This document shows positions 1 to 5,078 of a stretch of DNA of 5,084 nucleotides, in pieces. The notes below the pieces were generated by a model that was not told the origin of the DNA, did no database searches, and worked only from the letters and a program-made list of their open reading frames with translations. The DNA is from Actinomycetota bacterium (GTDB lineage Bacteria; Actinomycetota; Actinomycetes; Nanopelagicales; Nanopelagicaceae): positions 1 through 5,084 of the forward strand of contig CANKCX010000074.1 in NCBI GenBank assembly GCA_947480375.1, in the 5' to 3' direction. A program made the translations under genes and the position numbers. Numbering within the stretch: the stretch's first letter is position 1; the number at the start of each line of letters is the position of its first letter.

Positions 1-566
1 TCTGATGTCGCCCAGAAAGCAGAGCGATACAGATACGGACCCCAGAAGTGAACGTGACCAGTAGCGAATTCATTTGGAAATCTGCGGGGATCGCCAGTCG
101 CATTTATAGCTGCGCCTGTGTTGCCATGGTATGAACGATAAGTAGAAAGCACCTTGTGTTTTCTCGTATGAATACGACACATACGAATCGCATTTTCAAT
201 AGCGTCGGCGCCACCATTAGTAAAGAAGACTTTGGCAAATGTAGAACCTGCTAATTCAACAATGCGTTGCGCTGCTTCGTTGCGGACATCACTGGCATGC
301 TGTGGTGCAAGGGCAGTTAAAGTTCCCGCTTGTTCTTGAATCGCGGCAACAACCTTTGGGTGTTGGTGTCCAATATTTGTGAAGACTAGTTGCGATGAAA
401 AATCTAAATATTCTTTTCCGTCATGATCCCAAAATCGGGAACCCGAGCTCTTCGCCACCGGGATAGGAGAGATTGCACCTTGAGCAGACCAAGAGTGAAA
501 AACATATTCATGATCGGCAGCGCTTACTTGCGCATTGGTCTTTGAATCAGACTTTCCTGGATTCAT
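1..566 (-). CDS. Class III PLP-dependent aminotransferase, N-terminal part (runs off the left edge)
   Basis: This is the first 188 residues of a fold-type I, class III aminotransferase. The family is usually about 430-460 residues, so more than half, including the PLP-binding lysine, lies outside the window. The N-terminal signature FHSWSAQG (23-30) is followed by FWDHDGKEYLDF (45-56) and the conserved NIGHQHPKV stretch (64-72). The cofactor phosphate-binding loop FTNGGADAIENA is at 115-126 and the ring-stacking motif SYHG at 145-148. The HFWGPY segment (173-178) is typical of an actinobacterial subfamily often labelled taurine-pyruvate or omega-amino acid aminotransferase. The ATG at 566 is the only good start: an AGGGG-type ribosome binding site lies 7 nt upstream, and the next Met is residue 129. 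The gene is divergent from mmsA, which suggests a beta-amino acid donor such as beta-alanine or beta-aminoisobutyrate giving (methyl)malonate semialdehyde. The family is confident; the substrate is inferred from context. Confidence 0.9.
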   Translation of the reverse strand, partial: MNPGKSDSKTNAQVSAADHEYVFHSWSAQGAISPIPVAKSSGSRFWDHDGKEYLDFSSQLVFTNIGHQHPKVVAAIQEQAGTLTALAPQHASDVRNEAAQRIVELAGSTFAKVFFTNGGADAIENAIRMCRIHTRKHKVLSTYRSYHGNTGAAINATGDPRRFPNEFATGHVHFWGPYLYRSAFWATS

Positions 567-591
567 TCTCTGGCCCCTAGCAATTGGAAGA

Positions 592-609
592 TTTGGACGG
601 TTTGGACGG
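592..609. repeat. Two tandem copies of a 9-bp unit in the divergent intergenic region
   Basis: The unit TTTGGACGG occurs at 592-600 and again, directly abutting, at 601-609. It is followed by a small inverted repeat, GGGT-TTT-ACCC, at 608-618. The pair sits 26-43 bp upstream of the aminotransferase start codon and about 56-73 bp upstream of the presumed mmsA start point, a plausible place for a regulator to bind. The repeat is seen directly in the sequence. The operator role is only a suggestion; no regulator gene lies in the window. Confidence 0.6.
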
Positions 610-627
610 GTTTTACCCCACGATTAA

Positions 628-664
628 TTGGCGCCATCTTATTGCCCTGGCGTAGATTGCAGCC
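628..664 (+). promoter_or_regulatory. Probable leaderless promoter of mmsA
   Basis: A -10 hexamer TAGATT lies at 653-658, exactly 6 nt before the ATG at 665. Transcription would therefore begin at or within a base of the start codon. A -35-like TTGGCG is at 628-633, with a longish 19-bp spacer, and it overlaps the palindrome TGGCGCCA. No Shine-Dalgarno sequence precedes the ATG, which fits a leaderless mRNA. The same 6-nt geometry recurs at two other genes in this window, which strengthens the call. Confidence 0.6.
636..641 (-). promoter_or_regulatory. Candidate -10 element for the aminotransferase gene
   Basis: Read leftward, the hexamer TAAGAT fits the actinobacterial TANNNT -10 pattern. 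It would start transcription near 629, leaving a leader of about 60 nt that contains the AGGGG ribosome binding site. No good -35 hexamer is visible 16-19 bp upstream. If real, this promoter overlaps the mmsA promoter, so the two genes would share control. Weak call. Confidence 0.25.
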
Positions 665-2149
665 ATGAATCAGATAACACATTGGATTAATGGCGCCCTA
701 GATACCCAGAAATCAGATCGTACTGGCGAGGTTTTCAACCCAGCGACCGGAAAAGTGACCGGCAACGTTGCACTAGCCGATGCAGCCACAGTTGATCGCG
801 CAGTTTCTGCCGCGACCACCGCTTTCGGAGAATGGCGTCACTCATCGCTGACAAAGCGCACCCAAGTTCTATTTGCATTCCGTGAATTGGTTTTACAGAA
901 CAAAGAGAAGATTGCGGCACTGATAACTGCCGAACATGGAAAAGTATTAAGCGATGCTGCCGGTGAAGTAACTCGCGGACTCGAAGTTGTCGAGTTTGCC
1001 TGCGGAATTCCACACCTACTTAAAGGTGGATTCTCGGAAGAAGTTTCAACTGGCGTAGATGTTTATTCGATTCGTCAGCCTTTGGGACCAGTCGCAATTA
1101 TTTCACCATTCAATTTCCCAGCAATGGTTCCGATGTGGTTCTTCCCAATTGCAATTGCATGTGGAAACACTGTTGTGGTTAAACCATCCGAGAAAGATCC
1201 AAGCGCCGTAATGCTAATTGCAGAACTTTGGAAGCAAGCAGGTTTACCTGCTGGTGTATTCAACGTGGTTCATGGCGATAAAGAATCTGTTGACGCGCTT
1301 CTTGTTCATCCAGGAATCAAATCAGTTTCATTCGTAGGATCGACTCCAATTGCAAAATATGTTTATGAAACCGGCACCAAAGCTGGCAAGCGAGTTCAAG
1401 CTCTTGGTGGCGCAAAGAACCACATGGTTGTTCTACCGGATTCAGATCTTGAGCTAGCAGCAGATGCGGCAATTAATGCTGGCTTCGGTTCTGCAGGAGA
1501 ACGTTGCATGGCAATTTCTGCAATTGTTGCAGTAGAACCAATTGCAAGTGCTCTTGTTGCAAGAATCAAGTCTCGTATGGCAAATATTAAAACTGGTGAC
1601 GGTACCCAAGGTTCAGATATGGGTCCGTTAGTAACAAAGATTCATCGCGATAAAGTTGCTTCATATATTGAAGCTGGCGAAAAAGCAGGTGCCACACTTG
1701 TTGAAGATGGTCGCAACGTGAAAGTTGATGGCGAAGGTTTCTTCCTAGGACCTACACTTTTCGACAACGTAACTCCTGAAATGAGTATTTATAAGGAAGA
1801 AATTTTCGGACCAGTTCTCAGCGTGCTTCGAGTTAATACTTATGATGAAGCTTTAGCACTTGTAAATAGCCATCCATATGGAAACGGAACAGCTATCTTT
1901 ACCAACGATGGTGGCGCAGCTCGTCGTTTCCAGAATGAAGTTGAAGTTGGAATGGTTGGAATCAATGTTCCTATCCCTGTTCCAATGGCTTACTTCTCAT
2001 TTGGTGGTTGGAAGAATTCATTATTCGGAGATTCCCACGCCCACGGAACTGAAGGCGTTCACTTCTTTACTCGTGGCAAAGTTGTTACAAGTCGTTGGCT
2101 AGATCCAAGCCACGGTGGAATCAACTTAGGATTCCCACAAAATAGCTAG
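665..2149 (+). CDS. mmsA: CoA-acylating methylmalonate-semialdehyde dehydrogenase
   Basis: This is a complete 494-residue cytosolic ALDH-superfamily enzyme, the usual length for MmsA/IolA. It converts methylmalonate semialdehyde (or malonate semialdehyde) with NAD+ and CoA to propionyl-CoA (or acetyl-CoA) and CO2. It acts at the end of valine, thymine/beta-aminoisobutyrate, beta-alanine and inositol breakdown. Visible motifs are SPFNFPAMVPMWFFP (147-161, with oxyanion Asn150), VKPSEKDPS (172-180) and FVGSTPIAKYVY of the NAD fold (223-234). Further along are GERCMAIS with catalytic Cys281 and EEIFGPV (378-384). Instead of the general-base Glu of ordinary ALDHs it has GGAKNH (248-253) with Asn252, the hallmark of the CoA-dependent subfamily. 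The N-terminal HWING matches the family, which supports the ATG at 665 despite the lack of a ribosome binding site. The stop codon overlaps that of the convergent exporter. Very confident. Confidence 0.97.
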   Translation: MNQITHWINGALDTQKSDRTGEVFNPATGKVTGNVALADAATVDRAVSAATTAFGEWRHSSLTKRTQVLFAFRELVLQNKEKIAALITAEHGKVLSDAAGEVTRGLEVVEFACGIPHLLKGGFSEEVSTGVDVYSIRQPLGPVAIISPFNFPAMVPMWFFPIAIACGNTVVVKPSEKDPSAVMLIAELWKQAGLPAGVFNVVHGDKESVDALLVHPGIKSVSFVGSTPIAKYVYETGTKAGKRVQALGGAKNHMVVLPDSDLELAADAAINAGFGSAGERCMAISAIVAVEPIASALVARIKSRMANIKTGDGTQGSDMGPLVTKIHRDKVASYIEAGEKAGATLVEDGRNVKVDGEGFFLGPTLFDNVTPEMSIYKEEIFGPVLSVLRVNTYDEALALVNSHPYGNGTAIFTNDGGAARRFQNEVEVGMVGINVPIPVPMAYFSFGGWKNSLFGDSHAHGTEGVHFFTRGKVVTSRWLDPSHGGINLGFPQNS

Positions 2150-2751
2150 TTGAAGTTGTAGAAAGCCAAGAAGGCGGCGATTGAGAACATAATCGCCGTG
2201 ATGATTGAATCAAGGACCTTCCAAAATATTGGTCGGGACATATATCTTGATGCCGATTTTGCGCCATAACCAATTGCTGTAAACCAAATTAAACTCGCTA
2301 TTGATGCACCAGATGCAAAGAACCATTTATTCTCGCCGAATTGATTTGAGATACTTCCCAGCAAAATGACGGTATCTAGGTAAACATGGGGATTTAGGAA
2401 AGTCAGTGCAATGACGGTTGTTATAACGTTTTTACGACTTGCGGAAGCGTCACTTGCGGCCGTGAGAACTTGATTTTGGAAGACCGATCTAGCACTTTTT
2501 ATGCCGAACCAAATCAGATAGATAACACCAAACCATCGGATGAATTCCAGGGCAGTGTCATTTGATTTTATGATTCTTCCGAGCCCACCGGCGCCGAGAA
2601 AAATGAGCAGCGCATCCGAAGCGGAACAAATAGCAACCGTTAAAAGCACATATCGCTTAGTAAGTCCTTGGCGTATTACGAAAGCATTCTGGGCGCCGAT
2701 TGCAATAATTAGCGAGAAGCCAGTGAGTAATCCAGGGATAAATGCGAACAT
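2146..2751 (-). CDS. LysE/ArgO-family amino-acid exporter
   Basis: This is a complete 201-residue inner-membrane protein from the ATG at 2751, close to the 200-235 residues of known LysE and ArgO. The family exports basic amino acids such as lysine and arginine. Diagnostic motifs are IGAQNAFVIRQGL (18-30) and FLNPHVYLDTVILLGS (118-133). The second resembles the ArgO version (NPHVYLDT) more than LysE of Corynebacterium as I recall them. About six hydrophobic segments can be read, near 3-25, 35-57, 70-87, 110-133, 143-162 and 178-198. A TTG at 2796 would add 15 residues but would leave almost no room for a promoter and does not match the family N-terminus. The ATG is preceded by TACTCT and 6 nt, which fits leaderless initiation. 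No LysG/ArgP-type regulator is adjacent. The divergent neighbour is a GNAT acetyltransferase. The substrate is not proven. Confidence 0.9.
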   Translation of the reverse strand: MFAFIPGLLTGFSLIIAIGAQNAFVIRQGLTKRYVLLTVAICSASDALLIFLGAGGLGRIIKSNDTALEFIRWFGVIYLIWFGIKSARSVFQNQVLTAASDASASRKNVITTVIALTFLNPHVYLDTVILLGSISNQFGENKWFFASGASIASLIWFTAIGYGAKSASRYMSRPIFWKVLDSIITAIMFSIAAFLAFYNFN

Positions 2752-2763
2752 CAGCAAAGAGTA
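2752..2763 (-). promoter_or_regulatory. Probable leaderless -10 region of the LysE/ArgO-type gene
   Basis: Read leftward, TACTCT (2763-2758) matches TANNNT and is followed by 6 nt and then the ATG at 2751. There is no Shine-Dalgarno sequence. The -35 region is poor: a TTAGAA lies 21 bp upstream, and AAGATT lies at the 17-bp position. The -10 spacing equals that of mmsA and of the GNAT gene, which is the main reason for the call and for preferring this start codon. Confidence 0.5.
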
Positions 2764-2764
2764 C

Positions 2765-2793
2765 TTGGGAAAAAGAGATGAATCTTCTAATAT
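2765..2793 (+). promoter_or_regulatory. Probable promoter of the GNAT gene, leaderless type
   Basis: TTGGGA at 2765-2770, a 17-bp spacer and TAATAT at 2788-2793 form the best promoter in the window. The -10 ends 6 nt before the ATG at 2800, so the transcript should start at the start codon. No ribosome binding site precedes the ATG. The element lies right behind the opposing LysE/ArgO -10 (2758-2763), so the two polymerase sites overlap. Confidence 0.65.
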
Positions 2794-2799
2794 CAAGTT

Positions 2800-3252
2800 A
2801 TGTCTTTAGTTAGAGAGTTAACGGATAGCGATAAAAGCCAATGGGACCCACTTTGGCAGGGATACTTGCAATTCTATGAAACTAAATTGAGCCAAGAGCA
2901 GAGTGAATTAACTTGGAAGAGATTATTGGATCCAACTTATAACTTGCACTGTTTGGTTGCTGTGCTTGAAGGTAAAATTGAAGGAATTACGCATTACTCG
3001 TTTCAGACTTCCACCTGGGCACCAAATAGTTATGTCTACCTCGAAGATTTATTTGTGTCACCAAATGTTCGAGGCAAAGGGCTTGGCAGATTACTGATCG
3101 ATGCAGTGAAAGACATTGCAATTAGCAATAAATCATCGAGGTTGTATTGGAATACAGATGCAACAAATGAAACAGCGCGCAAGCTTTATGATTCTTATAG
3201 TTTGGAATCGGGCAAAGTTCAGTATCGAATTCCCTTAAACACAAGCGATTGA
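2800..3252 (+). CDS. GNAT-family N-acetyltransferase
   Basis: This is a complete 150-residue single-domain GNAT protein that would transfer an acetyl group from acetyl-CoA to an amine; the acceptor is unknown. The core is clear. Strand beta-4 YVYLEDLFVSP (78-88) leads into the acetyl-CoA pyrophosphate-binding loop RGKGLG (91-96) and helix alpha-3. Motif B, RLYWNTDATNETARKLYDSY (114-133), includes the helix and Tyr130, which fits the usual general-acid position. The N-terminal W-x-x-L-W-x-x-Y-L-x-F-Y pattern (15-26) is typical of a widespread small GNAT subfamily whose substrate has not been settled to my knowledge. The gene is divergent from the exporter across 48 bp and lies 73 bp before the oxidoreductase operon on the same strand, so read-through into that operon is possible. 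The start at 2800 is supported by the promoter spacing. The family is confident; the function is unknown. Confidence 0.9.
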   Translation: MSLVRELTDSDKSQWDPLWQGYLQFYETKLSQEQSELTWKRLLDPTYNLHCLVAVLEGKIEGITHYSFQTSTWAPNSYVYLEDLFVSPNVRGKGLGRLLIDAVKDIAISNKSSRLYWNTDATNETARKLYDSYSLESGKVQYRIPLNTSD

Positions 3253-3310
3253 GTGCCAGCCCTGCCAAAAAATAGTTAAAGGCAATAGCAGCAGTAGAAG
3301 AATCCGGGTT

Positions 3311-3320
3311 GGAGAAAGGG
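3311..3320 (+). promoter_or_regulatory. porG: Ribosome binding site of the gamma-subunit gene
   Basis: The purine-rich stretch GGAGAAAGGG ends 5 nt before the ATG at 3326. This contrasts with the leaderless starts of the three genes to the left. It implies that the oxidoreductase mRNA has a leader, either from its own promoter in 3253-3310 or by read-through from the GNAT gene. I see no convincing promoter or terminator hairpin in this 73-bp gap. Confidence 0.75.
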
Positions 3321-3325
3321 TTCTA

Positions 3326-3895
3326 ATGCTGCAAGTTCGAATTCACGGTAGAGGTGGTCAGGGCGTTGTAACAGCCGCTGAATTATTGGCACAAGCTGGC
3401 TTCGATGAGAAAAAACATGCGCAAGCATTCCCAAGTTTCGGATCCGAACGTACCGGAGCACCAGTTGTAGCTTTCTGCAGAATTTCGAAGACTCCAATCA
3501 GATCTCGCGAGCCGATCGCAAATCCAGATGCGCTGATAATCCAAGATGCAACACTTTTAAAGCAGATAGATGTATTTGGTGGATTAGTTAGCAATGGATT
3601 TGTGATTATCAATTCCAAATCAACTATCGCAGAACTTGGCATAAGCGATGAGATTATTGCTAATTCTCGTTTGATAATCGTGCCAGCAACCGAAATAGCA
3701 ATGGAACATTTGGGCCGCCCGGTACCTAATGCAGTTCTTCTTGGCGCATTTTCTGCTTTCACCAAAGAGATTTCATTGAAGTCGGTGACCGATGCAATCT
3801 CCGAAAAATTTAAGCCGAAAGTTGCTGAAGGTAATGCAAAAGCGGCTCAGGCAGCCTTTGATTATGTATTAGATATGGTGGCAGCAAATGCTTAG
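3326..3895 (+). CDS. porG: 2-oxoacid:ferredoxin oxidoreductase, gamma subunit
   Basis: This is a complete 189-residue gamma-type subunit, the usual size for PorG/PorC/VorC. The subunit belongs to the CoA-dependent 2-oxoacid:ferredoxin oxidoreductase complex, which decarboxylates a 2-oxoacid to acyl-CoA and passes electrons to ferredoxin. The gamma domain helps bind CoA and shape the complex. Motifs seen are HGRGGQGVVTAAELLA (7-22), FPSFGSERTGAPVVAF (35-50), RPVPNAVLLGAFSAF (131-145) and the C-terminal KPKVAEGNAKAAQAAFD (163-179). It is the first gene of the operon and overlaps the alpha-subunit gene by 8 nt, so the two are likely translationally coupled. In many four-subunit enzymes a delta ferredoxin gene follows gamma; here alpha follows directly. 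The subunit identity is very confident. Whether the substrate is pyruvate, 2-oxoisovalerate or another 2-oxoacid cannot be read from this subunit. Confidence 0.95.
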   Translation: MLQVRIHGRGGQGVVTAAELLAQAGFDEKKHAQAFPSFGSERTGAPVVAFCRISKTPIRSREPIANPDALIIQDATLLKQIDVFGGLVSNGFVIINSKSTIAELGISDEIIANSRLIIVPATEIAMEHLGRPVPNAVLLGAFSAFTKEISLKSVTDAISEKFKPKVAEGNAKAAQAAFDYVLDMVAANA

Positions 3896-5078
3896 ACAGG
3901 TTGAAGGTTCCAAGGCAATCGCTGATGTGGTTGCTGCATGCAAACCAGAGGTTATTTGCGCATATCCGATTTCACCGCAAACTCATATCGTTGAAGGTTT
4001 AAGCCAGCTGGTTAAGAGCGGCGAGCTAACCGGTTGCGAATTTATCAATGTTGAATCCGAGTTCTCTGCAATGTCTGTTGCAATCGGCGCATCTGCGACC
4101 GGTGCACGAACTTATACGGCAACGGCTAGTCAAGGTTTGTTGTACATGGTTGAAGCTGTTTATAACGCATCGGGATTGGGTCTGCCGATTGTTATGACGG
4201 TTGCTAATCGCGCGATAGGTGGCCCGATAAATATTTGGAATGATCACAGCGATTCGATGTCACAACGAGATAGCGGGTGGATCCAGTTGTATGCCGAAAG
4301 CAATCAAGAAGCGAGCGACTTACATATCCAGGCATTTCGAATTGCTGAAGAGATGTCCTTGCCGGTTATGGTCTGCATGGATGGATTTATTTTGACGCAT
4401 GCATTTGAGGAAATTGATATTCCAACCGAAAGTGAAGTCAGTGTTTACCTTCCACCATTTAAACCACGTCAAGTTTTAGATCCAGCTGATCCAGTTTCGA
4501 TCGGAGCAATGGTTGGGCCAGAAGCTTTCATGGAAGTTAAATACATGGCGCACGAGCGAATGATTGAATCACTCGGACACATCTCCAAAGCTGCAGTTGA
4601 TTTTAAAAAGTTATTCAATCGGGATTCCGGTGGCCTAGTTAGAGCCTACAAAGTAGAGCGAGCTGAAACGGTTGTGATTGCACTCGGATCAATCCTCGGT
4701 ACTTTGAAGGATTTGATTGACCAATTGCAAGATGAGGGCGTACAAATTGGAGTTCTGGGCATTATTGCCTTCCGCCCATTCCCTGAAATAGAACTGCGAG
4801 ACGCGCTTAAGAATTGCAGACGAGTGATAGTTCTTGAAAAAGCATTTCAAACTGGTATTGGTGGCATTGTTACCGAAGATGTTGATCGTGCAATTCGTGG
4901 TTTAAATATTGAACGTAAAACTTTGATTGCAGGTCTGGGCGGACGACCTATTACTACCGCCGCACTTCGTAAATATCTATCTCAGGCGATTGCAAACGAA
5001 GTAAGTGAACTGACTTTTCTTGATTTGGATAAAGAAGTCGTGACTGCCGAATTGGCACGCGAACGGAGTTTACGATGA
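3888..5078 (+). CDS. porA: 2-oxoacid:ferredoxin oxidoreductase, alpha subunit
   Basis: This is a complete 396-residue alpha subunit, the normal length for stand-alone PorA/VorA (not fused to gamma as in two-subunit KorA). The N-terminal pyrimidine-binding domain shows YPISPQT (26-32, substrate-contacting Thr/Ser loop), VESEFSAMSVAIGASATGAR (55-74) and ASQGL (80-84). It also has DHSDSMSQRDSGWIQLYAES (119-138), whose Arg127 is a conserved family position, and MDGFILTHAFE (164-174). The C-terminal transketolase-C-like domain starts near 259 (AETVVIALGS) and includes FRPFPE (295-300). The ATG at 3888 lies inside the end of the gamma gene, with a weak GGTGG ribosome binding site 6 nt upstream. Its stop overlaps the next start as ATGA. 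Product class is very confident. The substrate is undecided: pyruvate is the default and branched-chain 2-oxoacids are an alternative. Confidence 0.95.
   Translation: MLRQVEGSKAIADVVAACKPEVICAYPISPQTHIVEGLSQLVKSGELTGCEFINVESEFSAMSVAIGASATGARTYTATASQGLLYMVEAVYNASGLGLPIVMTVANRAIGGPINIWNDHSDSMSQRDSGWIQLYAESNQEASDLHIQAFRIAEEMSLPVMVCMDGFILTHAFEEIDIPTESEVSVYLPPFKPRQVLDPADPVSIGAMVGPEAFMEVKYMAHERMIESLGHISKAAVDFKKLFNRDSGGLVRAYKVERAETVVIALGSILGTLKDLIDQLQDEGVQIGVLGIIAFRPFPEIELRDALKNCRRVIVLEKAFQTGIGGIVTEDVDRAIRGLNIERKTLIAGLGGRPITTAALRKYLSQAIANEVSELTFLDLDKEVVTAELARERSLR
5065..5068 (+). promoter_or_regulatory. Ribosome binding site of the third operon gene
   Basis: GGAG lies 6 nt before the ATG at 5075, inside the last codons of the alpha-subunit gene. 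Good spacing makes the ATG a credible start although only a few codons of the gene are visible. Confidence 0.7.

Larger units (their letters stand above)
622..697. repeat. Near-identical motif pair GATTAAT(T)GGCGCC flanking the mmsA start
   Basis: GATTAATTGGCGCC at 622-635 recurs as GATTAATGGCGCC at 685-697, differing only by one T. The two copies start 63 bp apart, close to six helical turns. The upstream copy contains the 8-bp palindrome TGGCGCCA (629-636) and overlaps the candidate -35 of mmsA. The downstream copy lies inside mmsA, coding for part of the conserved W-I-N-G-A stretch (residues 7-11). It could be an operator pair, or coincidence imposed by the protein sequence. Confidence 0.45.

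Noticed and set aside
203..217. A further GGCGCC plus ATTA arrangement inside the aminotransferase, similar to the mmsA motif
   Set aside because: The spacing and order differ, and it encodes the conserved cofactor-binding loop, so the likeness is probably coincidental.
735..1013. 92-codon open frame on the minus strand inside mmsA
   Set aside because: Antisense shadow of a highly conserved gene; the translation is rich in Arg, Gln and Leu with no recognisable domain.
2752..2796. TTG start at 2796 for the LysE/ArgO-type gene, adding 15 residues
   Set aside because: The extra residues do not match the family N-terminus, there is no ribosome binding site, and the start would lie 3 bp from the divergent GNAT gene. 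The ATG at 2751 has a well-spaced -10.
2540..2809. 89-codon plus-strand open frame opposite the LysE/ArgO-type gene
   Set aside because: It lies over conserved exporter codons on the other strand and its translation has no recognisable features.
3253..3275. Possible terminator after the GNAT gene (GCC-rich stretch followed by an A run)
   Set aside because: No stem with complementary arms can be formed, and the run is A rather than T on the transcribed strand.
3249..3278. Possible promoter for porG: TTGAGT, 18 bp, TAGTTA
   Set aside because: The -10 hexamer lacks the final T of TANNNT and the -35 is weak. The gap may instead be read through from the GNAT gene.
3358..3765. 135-codon open frame on the minus strand inside the gamma-subunit gene
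   Set aside because: Fully antisense to a well-conserved coding sequence, with no domain and no plausible promoter or ribosome binding site.
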